Below, in pieces: positions 11,637-21,615 of a DNA stretch of 64,000 bases. The stretch spans positions 129,157,609-129,221,608 of the forward strand of contig CM075348.1 in the NCBI GenBank assembly GCA_037693485.1, in the 5' to 3' direction. The stretch is from Kitagawia praeruptora (lineage: Eukaryota > Streptophyta > Magnoliopsida > Apiales > Apiaceae). The notes under the pieces were generated by a model. The model was not told where the DNA came from. It was given only the letters and a program-made list of their open reading frames with translations, and searched no databases. Numbering within the stretch: position 1 is the stretch's first letter; each line of letters begins with the position of its first letter. The translations under genes were made by a program, and so were the position numbers.

Positions 11637-11699
11637 GAACAAGATTACTGATACAAAAAATAAAAGGCGATACAAGTACCTGATACTCCATAAATTTTT
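11637..11699. repeat. Internal duplication in CACTA element, copy 2b
   Basis: Direct repeat of 9960-10022, overlapping the 3' part of the ferritin exon. Confidence 0.85.
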
Positions 11700-11745
11700 C
11701 AGCATGCTCTCTTTCTTCTTCACTCGAGTCCTTGAAAAATCTACA
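11680..11745 (-). pseudogene. Captured ferritin exon
   Basis: A 66-bp minus-strand exon bounded by CAG and GT encodes [20 protein letters not shown] followed by Q. This is the ferroxidase-region helix of plant ferritin (family form [20 protein letters not shown]), including conserved glutamates and histidine. Plant ferritin stores iron in plastids. Only this exon is present. Its last 20 bp and the following intron start are repeated at 10003-10022, as part of an internal duplication of the CACTA element. Confidence 0.85.
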
Positions 11746-12239
11746 CTGAAAACACCATAAACAGACAGCAATAAACAATTGAAGTTAACCATACAATTAT
11801 TTGCTAAATAACCCAATTAAAATATACAATTATACAAGTTAAAAATTACCAACCTCTGAAACCTAATCGCCGTGCGGGTCCCATTATACCTCGAACTGCA
11901 AGCCCTAATTGAAGCCCCTCAAGAAAAAACCCCAATTGAAGCCCTAATTGAAAATTAAAACACAAGAATGAAGAAGAGCAAAATAAAATAAGCAATAAAA
12001 AACATAATCAAAATAGAGAGATGAGCGAGAGGGATGAGTGAGAGGGATAAGTGAGTGGGAAAGATGGGAGAGAGAGGATCAACAGAGAGAGGTGAGGTCG
12101 AGAGAGAAGAGCGGTTGAGAGAGATAATTTTATGTTTTTGTGTTTTAATTTTGTGTAAGAAATATTTGGGAACCCGACCTTTTTTATCCCGCCCAGCGAA
12201 AAAACAAGTTCCCGCCTACAATTTTGGAAAAATTGATTA

Positions 12240-12430
12240 AAAGTGTTTCGTCTATTTTAACGCTTTTGCTAAAGTATTGCAATTGTTATAAAATTTCAAA
12301 ATGATCATTTTGCTTGCAACACTTTTTGTATTTCTTGCAACATTTTTAAAAATATTGCAATAGACTACCAAGTTTTGTGTCTATTGTAACACTTTATGTA
12401 ACACAAATATATATTGGGCTTGTAATAGCC
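12240..12430. repeat. Right subterminal repeats of CACTA element
   Basis: The same motif family as at the left end (CTTGCAACACTTTT, TATTGCAATAGAC and similar), mostly inverted relative to the left block. Confidence 0.75.
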
Positions 12431-13347
12431 CATATTTCTTGTAGTGAATCCTATTCAATTATGGATATCTTTTTGTAAATTGATTAGGATATTAAAAATA
12501 CTTTTTTAGGGGATAGAAATCAGATTTTATCATGAGTTTTATTTATTAGAACGTGGGGAGAAAAAAAAGAGAGACACGTACACTTTTACTTTTTAAAAAA
12601 CTAGGGTTTTGGTTTTTCTTTCTTCATCTCTTCTTTTGTAAGCACTTGGTTTAATTTGGATCTTCATTGTTCTTCGTTAATACAAAGTTTGAGGTATTCT
12701 TTATTCTCTTGTTTTATTATTATATGTTTTACATGGCTTCTTTCATTATTCTTATTGCTTTTACTTCTAGAATGAGTGAGTAGTTTAATTCTAGGGTATT
12801 AAGGGGAGCCATGTTTGCACCATGATTTGGGCTTAATTTGATTAGTAGATTGATGGGTAAAGAGTAATTCTGATTGATATGTTATAATTCTTAATTTGTG
12901 TAATTGCGCAATATCATGGATTAATCGATTGCAATAGGAGTAATAGATCGAAAGATTTTACTACTAGAGGCTTACATACAATTAGCGGAATTGAAGGTGA
13001 GTGTGAAAACATCATTAGATATTCTGAGAGTGTTAATGCTTGAAAAAGATTAACCATTGCTTTAATTACTTAATCCCATTAAAAAGCTATACCTTTGTGA
13101 TTTGTTTGGTGTAAGCATGGTGAACCTGAATTGCCCTAGATCCTTTTATTAATTGAATTAAAACTTTGTTAAATTTGCATTAGTAGTTAATAAAATTCCC
13201 AAATAATCGTTTGTGACTAGAAACAATTGATAATAGTTAAATTGAAATTGAAACTGTCTCCTTGAGGAATCGACCCGTATTTGCTAGTATCTACTACAAT
13301 TGATACCGTGCGCTTGCGGTTAGACATAATTTAACACATCAAGTTTT

Positions 13348-13365
13348 TGGCACCGCTGCCGGGGA
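13348..13365 (+). other. Primer binding site of Athila element
   Basis: TGGCACCGCTGCCGGGGA starts six bases after the LTR end, in the context AAGTTTTTGGCACCG. This is close to the usual Athila/Tat PBS (TGGCGCCGTTGCC), which I recall as matching an Asp-type tRNA end. Confidence 0.75.
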
Positions 13366-13478
13366 GACGCCTAGTTTCTATAATTTTAGTTTGATTGTTT
13401 TAGATTGTTTCTCTTGTCTCTTTGGAACACTTGTTCCAATTGAGACCGATCTTACTGCTTTTCCTTGTTTAGTTGTTG

Positions 13479-15365
13479 ATGCCCAAGACCAGGTCTCAAA
13501 TGAAAATAGATCAAGCGAAAGAGGATACAACTCTTCTTAGTCCAGATTCTGAAATTACTTGTCAACAATACATAGATCAACAAAGGGAAGAGAAGCAGCA
13601 AAGGATATCTGAACCAAAGATTGAGATGGCGGACCTTCCTCCCAAATCTTTGAAGAATTACTCACAGCCCTCTCCGAGTGGGGTACCTACTGGCCTTGCT
13701 ATGCCAGCAATTCAAGCAGAGAATTTCGAGATCAAGCCTGCTTTGCTCACTATGATCCAACATAATCAGTTTGCTGGTCTTCCCTCTGAAGACCCTACAC
13801 TTCATCTGCAAAGGTTTCAACAGCTCTGTTCTACAATTAAACACAAGAGAGTTACTCCAGACCAGTTGAAAGTCATGTTGTTCGGTTTCTCTCTTCGTGA
13901 CAAAGCTCAAAAGTGGTTGAACGATATTGACTTGACCGAGTGGGATAAGATTTCTCAAGCCTTCTTAACTGAGTTCTTCCCTCCCAACAGAACCGACGAT
14001 TTGATCGACAAGATGATGGGTTTTAAGAAAGATTATGGTGAATCTCTTCGGGATGCTTGGGACAGATTCAAGGATTATCAACGTGCATGCCCTCACCATG
14101 GTCTTGAGAAGTGGTTTCTGCTTAAACGCTTCTACAATGGTCTTGATCCTGAAACAAAAGGTATGGTTGATAACGCTGCAGGTGGTGTATTTCTGGATAA
14201 AGGAGTTGATGATGCACATGCTTTTCTTTCAAATTTGGCTGCCAATCACTTCAGTAATCCGAGAGCAACCAAGAAAGGGGGTAAACTTGAAGTGGATGCT
14301 TATTCTTTATTATCATCTCAACTCGCTGCATTGACTCAAGAGATCCAATCATTGAAGACATCTCAGCCCTCTACTCAACCTATGAGTATCAATGCATTGG
14401 CATCTATGGCTCCTATGAATAATCCTGTTTGTGAAGTCTGTGGCATCCAAGGCCACTATGGTAATGATTGCAAATACAATGCTCAAAATTCACAACATTT
14501 TCAGATGGAGCAAGCAAATGTTTTCCAACAGAGGCAACAGTACAATCCGTACTCCAACACTTATAATCCTGGTTGGAAAGATCATCCGAACTTCTCATAT
14601 AGGAACAATAATGCTCAGAATCCAAATGTTCCTAATCAGCAGCAATATCAGCAATCGTACCAGCCTCCTCCACAGCAACAGTATAGGCCTCCTCAAGGAC
14701 CTATGAATCCCCCTGGATTCCAAAGGCCTCCTCAGAATTATGCTCCTCAAGCCAATCAAGCTGCACAGGCTGATAATCAAGGTGATATGATGAAGATATT
14801 GTTACAAATGCAAACAAAGATGAACCAGATGGAGATACATAATAAGATGCTAGAAACTCAGATTGCTCAAATGGCTAGTTCTTCATCTACAAGGCAACAA
14901 GGCTCTCTACCAGCACAATCAACTCAGCCAAAGGAAAATGTGAATGTCATTGCTCTTAGGAGTGGTCGTACATATGATGCTCCTCCAATGCCTACTGACG
15001 ATGTTCCTACTAAGCAAGAAAAAGAGGATTCTGAGGAAGACAAGGTAGAGAAAGTTGTTGAAGATGCAAGTGAAGGTGAAACGGAGGAAAGCAAGAAAAA
15101 GGATAAAGAGAAGACTGCAGTTACTCCTCCACCATTTGTGCCAAAGCTCCCATTCCCTAGCAGGATGAACAGAACTAAGGTGGACCAGCAGTTTGGTAAG
15201 TTCATGACACTTGTCAAGAACCTTGAGGTAACAGTTCCTTTCACTGATTTAATTTATCAAGTTCCATCATATGCAAAGTTTCTTAAGGATATTCTCACTA
15301 AGAAAAGGTCTTTTGGTGAGGTAGAGACAGTAGCTTTTACTGAAGAGTGTAGTGCTGTTTTATAA
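13479..15365 (+). CDS. Athila gag
   Basis: I chose the ATG at 13479, giving the start MPKTRSQMK; the upstream TTG codons are not needed. The protein has about 628 residues. Residues from about 70 to 210 form the gag core, with the GLPSEDPTLHLQRF and FSLRDKAQKWL segments typical of plant gypsy gag. A single zinc knuckle CEVCGIQGHYGNDC follows near residue 315. After it come a Gln/Pro/Asn-rich stretch and an acidic, lysine-rich linker. The frame stops at TAA (15363-15365) and then continues, in the same frame, into protease and RT. The stop therefore separates gag from pol in what is normally one polyprotein. It is one transition away from a glutamine codon, so it could be decay rather than a programmed stop. 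Confidence 0.88.
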   Translation: MPKTRSQMKIDQAKEDTTLLSPDSEITCQQYIDQQREEKQQRISEPKIEMADLPPKSLKNYSQPSPSGVPTGLAMPAIQAENFEIKPALLTMIQHNQFAGLPSEDPTLHLQRFQQLCSTIKHKRVTPDQLKVMLFGFSLRDKAQKWLNDIDLTEWDKISQAFLTEFFPPNRTDDLIDKMMGFKKDYGESLRDAWDRFKDYQRACPHHGLEKWFLLKRFYNGLDPETKGMVDNAAGGVFLDKGVDDAHAFLSNLAANHFSNPRATKKGGKLEVDAYSLLSSQLAALTQEIQSLKTSQPSTQPMSINALASMAPMNNPVCEVCGIQGHYGNDCKYNAQNSQHFQMEQANVFQQRQQYNPYSNTYNPGWKDHPNFSYRNNNAQNPNVPNQQQYQQSYQPPPQQQYRPPQGPMNPPGFQRPPQNYAPQANQAAQADNQGDMMKILLQMQTKMNQMEIHNKMLETQIAQMASSSSTRQQGSLPAQSTQPKENVNVIALRSGRTYDAPPMPTDDVPTKQEKEDSEEDKVEKVVEDASEGETEESKKKDKEKTAVTPPPFVPKLPFPSRMNRTKVDQQFGKFMTLVKNLEVTVPFTDLIYQVPSYAKFLKDILTKKRSFGEVETVAFTEECSAVL

Positions 15366-17180
15366 AATAAGTCTCCACCTAAGCTTAAAGATCCTGGTAG
15401 TTTTTCGATCCCATGTCATTTAGGTGCATTGTTCATTGATAAAGCTTTATGTGATTTAGGTACTAGCGTCTTAGTCATGCCTCTCTCGGTGTTTCAAAAA
15501 CTAAATATGGGAGAATTAAAATGTACACAGATGACTTTGCAAATGGCAGACCGTTCGATAAAATATCCACTTGGAATTTTAGAGGATGTGCCTATTAGGG
15601 TTGGAAAATTCTATATTCCTGTAGACTTTGTAGTTCTAGATATGGAAGAGGATAGCCAGATACCTATTATTTTGGGTAGACCATTTCTTTGTACTACATG
15701 TGCTATTATTGATGTTAAAAGTGGGACTCTCACATTGAGTGTTGGTGATGATAAAATTGCTTTTACTCTAACCTCTGCTCTTAAATCCCCTTTGCTTGAG
15801 AATACTTGCTACAGGATTGATGTTATAGATGAAATTGTCCAAGATGAGAGGCCACAGATTCTATTGAATGATGTATTGGAAGCAGTGCTCATGCTTGAAG
15901 CTTCAGAAGGAGAAGGACATGCTGAAGTCGATTCATTGATTCTTGAGTTGGATGGTGCAGCTGATCCGAATTGTGAGGTAACCAACACTATCACTTCTTG
16001 TGGTGAACCTCAGGTAAAAAAGTTAGAGCTAAAGCCTTTGCCATCTAATCTTAAATATGTGTTTCTTGATGATGAAAAGACTTGTCCTGTGATTGTTAGC
16101 TCTAGTCTTGATGATAGCCAAGTTTTTAAGCTTCTTACTATTTTGCGTGCACATAGAAAAGCTATTGGGTATAGTATTGATGATCTTACAGGGATTAGCC
16201 CAGACTTTTGCATGCATAGAATTCACTTAGATGATGACCATAAGCCTTGCATACAGGGACAACGTCGCTTGAACCCTAACATGCAAGAGGTTGTTAAAAA
16301 AGAAGTTTTAAAATTGTTAGATGCGGGCATCATTTACCCGATTTCTGATTCTAAATGGGTAAGCCCAGTTCAGGTAGTCCCTAAGAAAGGAGGAACAACG
16401 GTAATTAAGAATGATAAAGATGAATTAATTCCCACTCGAATTGTCACCGGTTGGCGAATGTGCATTGATTACCGTAAGTTAAACACTGCTACTAGAAAAG
16501 ACCATTACCCTCTCCCTTTCATTGATCAGATGTTAGAAAGACTTGCTAAGCATAAGTACTTTTGCTATTTAGACGGATATTCAGGGTTCTTTCAGATCCC
16601 TATACATCCTGATGACCAAGAAAAGACTACATTTACTTGCCAATATGGTACCTTTGCATATCGTAGAGTGCCTTTTGGATTGTGCAATGCCCCTGCTACT
16701 TTTCAGCGTTGCATGACTGCCATATTTTCTGATTTCATAGAGTCTATCATGGAAGTATTTATGGATGATTTCAGTGTTTATGGGTCTGATTTTGATGTAT
16801 GTCTGCATAATCTTTCTAAAGTGCTTAAACGTTGTGAAGAGGTGAATTTGGTTTTGAATTGGGAAAAGTGCCACTTCATGGTCAATGAAGGAGTGGTACT
16901 TGGTCACTTGGTTTCTGAACGTGGTATCCAGGTTGACAAAGCAAAAATTGAGGTGATTGAGAAACTTCCTCCTCCTGTTAATGTCAAGGGAGTGAGGAGT
17001 TTCCTTGGTCATGCGGGTTTTTATTGTCGTTTTATAAAAGATTTTTCAAAAATTGCAAAACCCCTCACTCAATTGTTGCTTAAGGATGCCACCTTTGTGT
17101 TTACTGATGCTTGTTTGGAGTCTTTTAACAGGATTAATGAAGCTTTGATAAGTGCACCAATCATTCAATCTCCAGATTAG
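15366..17180 (+). CDS. Athila pol, protease and reverse transcriptase part
   Basis: Same frame as gag, open from the TAA at 15365 to a TAG at 17178-17180. The protease shows LCDLGTSVLVMPLSVFQKL, the DLG(A/T)S form common in Athila, and a second segment IPIILGRPFL. The RT follows with RMCIDYRKLN, FCYLDGYSGFFQIPIHP, VPFGLCNAPATFQRCM and the catalytic VFMDDFSVYG. The RT thumb/connection ends with HAGFYCRFIKDFSKIAKPL. No initiator ATG is needed if the stop is read through or derives from mutation. The TAG at its end breaks the frame just before RNase H and looks like a mutated tryptophan codon. Confidence 0.87.
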   Translation, partial: NKSPPKLKDPGSFSIPCHLGALFIDKALCDLGTSVLVMPLSVFQKLNMGELKCTQMTLQMADRSIKYPLGILEDVPIRVGKFYIPVDFVVLDMEEDSQIPIILGRPFLCTTCAIIDVKSGTLTLSVGDDKIAFTLTSALKSPLLENTCYRIDVIDEIVQDERPQILLNDVLEAVLMLEASEGEGHAEVDSLILELDGAADPNCEVTNTITSCGEPQVKKLELKPLPSNLKYVFLDDEKTCPVIVSSSLDDSQVFKLLTILRAHRKAIGYSIDDLTGISPDFCMHRIHLDDDHKPCIQGQRRLNPNMQEVVKKEVLKLLDAGIIYPISDSKWVSPVQVVPKKGGTTVIKNDKDELIPTRIVTGWRMCIDYRKLNTATRKDHYPLPFIDQMLERLAKHKYFCYLDGYSGFFQIPIHPDDQEKTTFTCQYGTFAYRRVPFGLCNAPATFQRCMTAIFSDFIESIMEVFMDDFSVYGSDFDVCLHNLSKVLKRCEEVNLVLNWEKCHFMVNEGVVLGHLVSERGIQVDKAKIEVIEKLPPPVNVKGVRSFLGHAGFYCRFIKDFSKIAKPLTQLLLKDATFVFTDACLESFNRINEALISAPIIQSPD

Positions 17181-18929
17181 AATCTTCCATTTGAAATCAT
17201 GTGTGATGCAAGTGATTATGCAGTTGGAGCAGTTCTCGGTCAAAGGAAAGACAAGGTATTGCACGCCATTTACTATGCAAGTAAAACCTTGGATGAAGCT
17301 CAAGTTAATTATGCTACGACTGAGAAGGAACTTCTAGCTGTGGTCTACGCTCTTGACAAATTTCGAGCCTATCTTATTGGCTCGAAGGTCATTGTTCACA
17401 CTGATCATTCGGCACTTAAGTATCTGTTGGCGAAGAAAGAAGCAAAGCCAAGGCTTATTCGTTGGATCCTGTTACTCCAAGAATTTGACTTAGAAATCAA
17501 AGACAAGAAGGGTGCTGAGAATGTGGTTGCGGATCATCTTTCACGGTTGTATTTCAAATCTGATATTGCGTCAAACACTCTTATTGACGATTCTTTTCCA
17601 GATGATCACTTGTTTTCGGTTGCTACTCAAACTCCATGGTATGCAGATTTTGCAAATTTCTGTGTTAGTGGATCTCACCCTCCAGAATTGACTTATCAGC
17701 AAAGAAAGAGGTTTTATCATGATGCTAAACAATATTTTTGGGATGACCCTTTCTTGTATCGTAAGTGTGCTGATGGAATCTTTCGTAGATGTGTCCCTGA
17801 GTTCGAAGTACATGACATTCTCAAGCATTGTCATTCTCTCGCATGTGGAGGCCACCATGGTCCTTCCAAAACTGCTGCTAAGGTACTTCAATCTGGGTTT
17901 TTTTGGCCGTCTCTATTTAAGGATGCTCGTGCTTTCTGTTTGGCGTGTGATGCATGTCAAAGGACGGGTAATATTTCTAAACGCCATGAGATGCCTCAAA
18001 CCGGTATTCTTGAAGTCGAGATATTTGACGTATGGGGTGTTGATTTTATGGGACCTTTCCCAAGTTCTTGTGGAATGAGATACATCTTAGTTGCTGTCGA
18101 TTATGTGTCCAAGTGGGTTGAAGCAGTTGGATCGGTAACCAATGATTCCAAGGTGGTTATGAAGCTTTTCAAGAATATTATCTTCCCTCGATTTGGAGTT
18201 CCTAGAACAGTGATAAGTGATGGTGGTTCTCATTTCCGTCATCGACAGTTCGAAACTTTGTTGAAGAAATATGGTATTACTCACAAGGTTGCTCTTGCTT
18301 ATCACCCTCAAACAAGCATCCAAGTGGAAGTTTCTAATCGCCAAATCAAAAGCATTTTGGAGAAGATGGTGGCAAAGTCAAGGAAAGATTGGTATTTGAA
18401 GTTAGATGATGCTTTGTGGGCTTATCGAACTGCATATAAAACACCTATAGGAACCACTCCCTATCGGTTGGTCTATGGTAAAGCATGTCACTTGCCAGTG
18501 GAATTGGAACATCGCGCCTTTTGGGCTATAAAAGAACTCAACATGGATTTGAAGGCTGCGAGGCAAGCGAGACTTCTTCAACTTAATGAGTTAGATGAGC
18601 TTCGTTTTGATGCTTATGACAACTCTCGGCTTTACAAGGAGAGAACGAAGAAGATGCATGACAAGATGATTCAGAGAAGAAATTTTCAGGTTGGTGACAA
18701 GGTGTTGTTGTTCAATTCTAGACTTCGACTTTTTCCAGGGAAGCTCAAATCAAGATGGTCCGGACCTTTTACTGTCACCGATGTCAAATTTTATGGTGCT
18801 ATTGAAGTTATGGGACGAGATGGAACAAAATTTAAGGTCAACGGTCAACGCCTTAAATTATATGTGGATGGTGCATTCGTAGGAAAGATGGAAGTAATTT
18901 ATCTCGACAACCCCTCCACGGAGATCTGA
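17181..18929 (+). CDS. Athila pol, RNase H and integrase part
   Basis: Continues in the same frame after the TAG at 17178-17180 and ends with a normal stop at 18927-18929. RNase H begins with IMCDASDYAVGAVLGQRKD and contains TTEKELLAVVYAL and HTDHSALKYLL. The integrase zinc domain has the H-H-C-C pattern (HSLACGGHHG, CLACDACQR). The catalytic core has VDFMGPFPSS, then VISDGGSHF, then a glutamate in VEVSNRQIK, so the D,D,E triad is present. A C-terminal domain with FQVGDKVLLFNSRLRLFPGKL follows. Apart from the preceding stop, the enzyme looks intact. Confidence 0.87.
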   Translation, partial: NLPFEIMCDASDYAVGAVLGQRKDKVLHAIYYASKTLDEAQVNYATTEKELLAVVYALDKFRAYLIGSKVIVHTDHSALKYLLAKKEAKPRLIRWILLLQEFDLEIKDKKGAENVVADHLSRLYFKSDIASNTLIDDSFPDDHLFSVATQTPWYADFANFCVSGSHPPELTYQQRKRFYHDAKQYFWDDPFLYRKCADGIFRRCVPEFEVHDILKHCHSLACGGHHGPSKTAAKVLQSGFFWPSLFKDARAFCLACDACQRTGNISKRHEMPQTGILEVEIFDVWGVDFMGPFPSSCGMRYILVAVDYVSKWVEAVGSVTNDSKVVMKLFKNIIFPRFGVPRTVISDGGSHFRHRQFETLLKKYGITHKVALAYHPQTSIQVEVSNRQIKSILEKMVAKSRKDWYLKLDDALWAYRTAYKTPIGTTPYRLVYGKACHLPVELEHRAFWAIKELNMDLKAARQARLLQLNELDELRFDAYDNSRLYKERTKKMHDKMIQRRNFQVGDKVLLFNSRLRLFPGKLKSRWSGPFTVTDVKFYGAIEVMGRDGTKFKVNGQRLKLYVDGAFVGKMEVIYLDNPSTEI

Positions 18930-19027
18930 AGCAGCTGAGTCGAGCCAACGACGTAAAACAAAAGCGCTTCTTGGGAGGCAACCCAAGCCTTGTTGTGTAA
19001 AAAAAAAAAAAAAAAAATCGTGTGTAA

Positions 19028-19185
19028 CGCAGGAAGAGCCTGCGTTTCAGGGCAAATTGCGTCTGTATAACGCAACTTGCGCCTGCGTTACTGCTTTAAG
19101 CGCAGTTTGCGCAGATGACGCGCAAGTTGCCCCTGCGTATCTGTTGTGGGCGCAAATTGCTGTACAAGCGCGCAAATTGCGCGTG
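19028..19185. repeat. Cluster of GCGCAAnTTGCGC-like palindromes
   Basis: At least six variants of a 13-bp palindrome (for example CGCAACTTGCGCC, GCGCAGTTTGCGC, GCGCAAATTGCGC) within about 160 bp. This GC-rich island lies in otherwise AT-rich DNA. Confidence 0.65.
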
Positions 19186-19339
19186 TTCCAGGAGAATGAA
19201 AAAAAATTCCAGCCGTTGTTGGTCTTGTGCGCTGTTGTCTTTTATATAATAATAAAAAAAAATTCTTTCCACCCACCTTTCTATTTATATCCCTATTTCA
19301 CCTAATTCTTTTCCTATTTCAATTCCAAAAATTCTAAAC

Positions 19340-19340
19340 C

Positions 19341-19386
<46 letters not shown>
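19340..19386. repeat. (ATT)n microsatellite
   Basis: About fourteen ATT units with one interruption, in the 3' region of the Athila element. Confidence 0.85.
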
Positions 19387-21599
19387 CTTAATCCCTAAAT
19401 TCTATTCCTACCTTACATCAAATTTCAAATCCCACCCAAATTTTTCCTTTTCACATTAAAATTTTTATATTCATCCTATCACTCCATTGTTTATATATAC
19501 CCATACATACACACCCAATTTATTATTTTCTTCCTCTACATCTCTAAAAATTCAAGTTTGGGGGAAAATTAGTACAAGTTCACCTCTTCGATTCGTAGTT
19601 GGGATATCTCTTCTATATTTTATTTTTTATTACGAATTTGTGTTCTTGTAAATTGGGGGTTTTGTAATATTCTTGTTAATTGGGTATGTTTGGAGTGATA
19701 TTGCTTGGTGGTTTTTGGTGGGATATTTCTTGGTGGATGTTGGTGCAGCTATTGTTGAGTGGGGTTTTGGTTATTATGGCGCCTAAGCGAATGAGGGGTT
19801 TCACACTCGACACCTTGATTAAGGGGAGTTTTCTTTCTTTTCTTTTTAGTGTAGTTTTATTTTGTTTTTAGTTGTAGTTTTGTATCTTGTTCATTAGTTC
19901 ATTGGGGACAATGAACCGCTTAAGTGTGGGGATGAGTTCTCAATGTTTAAAAAAAATATAAATTTAAAAATCCAAAAAAAATAAAAAAATTAAAAATACC
20001 AAAAATAATTCTAGCCATGCAATTTGATTAGTTGTTGTATTTTGCTTGATACACCCATGCATGCGTAGAATTCTTGTGTTCTTGACGCTTTTGTATGAGA
20101 AGTGACGTGCTTTGTTCTTGTGCACACACTTACACTAGCAAGTTGAAGCTGGTAGACTTAATTGGATGTTGTAAGTGATTAGAATGACATGAATATGTGC
20201 AAGATGACTTGGTTTACATGCTTTGAGTACAAGTAGGTGCGTTAGAGAGTCTTGTTACTTGGCATTGATTATGTTTTGTCACACCAAGTGAGTTTTGAGC
20301 CTATATGCATATCTTTTGCATGATTTTTCGTTTGCTTGAGTGTCCACATGTTGTTTACATTGCTAGCACTTACTTGAGATCTTTCTTGAAATGCATGACA
20401 TTACTTGATGATGAGATGATAAAGGCACTTAGGTTTAACCTCGTATTTCCCATATTTCCACACCTTTTATACATGATCAATTAGTCAACCCGTTGAGCTT
20501 AATCCTATTCTTTCGGTGACACACCACATTACTTGCCATTATCCTTTTTATTCTATTGGCCTTACATTAAATTTGAACCTAAATTGTCAAAGGCTAGTAT
20601 CGTGCTTAAGGGAGTAATAAGGTGTTCATAAAAGGGGGGGTTTTATTGATGATCATACTTTTGGGGAATATTGATTTTGGTTGATGCTTGTTAGTCGAAA
20701 TTCATAAAAATATCTATGGATCATTGTGCTTATTCCTTGGCTCTCAGAAAAAAAAAGAGAAAAAAAACAGAAAAAAAATAGAAAGAAAAAAAAATTGAAT
20801 AAATTTGAGAGCATTATTATGTTTGTATGATCCTTCTTCATTCGACTAGTCAAATTATTATGAAAGGGGTATTGAAAATCTTAAGTGTGGGGAAGTATTT
20901 GTTTTAATAGAAAGGGAATTGAAAAATGATTATTGTTGGGTACTAGCTTTTGACATGTAACCTGTTTTAGCTTTACTTGACATACCTGGTCCCTAGCCCA
21001 CGCTACAACCCGAATAAAGACCTTTTGATTGTCATCAGTGATGTATGTTGTGTTGAGAGTGAGATTGATTGCGAGTGTCAAGTTGTGTTTATGATTTTGT
21101 TGGAATTGAGTGATACACTTAACCTTGTTCTTGAGTGAATATTCGTTTTTGAGTGAAAGGTGAGTTATTACTTGTTTTGGCATAGGAGATCCCAGGTTTA
21201 GACTTAAAGATGTATTTCTTGTGGGCTTAGCATGATTACCAACGATTTTTACACTTGACATGAATTTTTATGACCTTCTGCATGTTGGTTGAGTAGACTA
21301 CGTGAATACTTGCACTTTCGACACCAAGACATCGTATGTTTGCTTTGATTCTTAAGTTGATGTGGCATGAGAGGACTTGTGTGTGTGGTGTTGTGTTAGC
21401 ATTGATCTTTTGCATGGTTAGATGAATTTTGTGGGTACATTCACTATAAACCCTCACGAGACAACACTCGTCCTACTAGGGCTGCCTAGGGGTTTAACGG
21501 CTTGTTGCATATGCTCAATGCAATCGTGTCATCTACGAAAGTGATGTTTGTTAGGACTTAGTTTTTATTTCACTTATTTGCCCGAGGACGTGCAAATGC

Positions 21600-21615
21600 T
21601 TAGTGTGGGGATGTT
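21600..21615 (+). other. Polypurine tract region of Athila element
   Basis: TTAGTGTGGGGATGTT directly precedes the 3' LTR. Similar TAAGTGTGGGGA tracts at 19920-19934 and 20881-20894 lie further upstream and may be extra priming sites. Confidence 0.65.

Larger units (their letters stand above)
7266..12446. mobile_element. Non-autonomous CACTA transposon (Pack-CACTA) with captured exons
   Basis: A 5181-bp element with terminal inverted repeats CACTACAAGAAATATGGGCT at the left and its complement at the right (12427-12446). It is flanked by a 3-bp duplication AAT (7263-7265 and 12447-12449). Subterminal zones (about 7280-7680 and 12240-12430) are full of TTGCAACATTTT-like repeats in both orientations, as in CMC/En-Spm elements. 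No transposase frame is seen. Instead the interior holds exon-intron pieces of at least four host gene families, all on the minus strand. The intact Athila 3' LTR proves the insertion boundaries. Confidence 0.93.
6888..13341 (+). repeat. 5' LTR of Athila element, split by a CACTA transposon
   Basis: The LTR starts at 6888 and runs to 7265, is interrupted by the CACTA element at 7266-12446, and continues to 13341 after a 3-bp target duplication (AAT). Comparison with the uninterrupted 3' LTR (junction near 21993) shows the exact empty site. A short open frame near 7075-7314 recurs in the other LTR but is LTR sequence, not a supported gene. Confidence 0.92.
18930..21615 (+). other. Long 3' region of Athila element without an env-like ORF
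   Basis: About 2.7 kb between integrase and the 3' LTR. It begins with a conserved-looking segment (CTTCTTGGGAGGCAACCCAAG, about 18967-18987) and a poly(A) run at about 18999-19017. A GC-rich block rich in GCGCAAnTTGCGC palindromes follows (19028-19185). An (ATT)n run lies at 19340-19385, and three TAGTGTGGGG-type purine tracts are spaced through the region. Some Athila members encode an env-like protein here; this copy has no open frame above about 130 codons on either strand that I can support. Confidence 0.7.

Noticed and set aside
15363..15365. Gag-pol stop of the Athila element as a programmed read-through site
   Set aside because: Kept only as an alternative: one copy cannot separate a programmed stop from a single C-to-T mutation.
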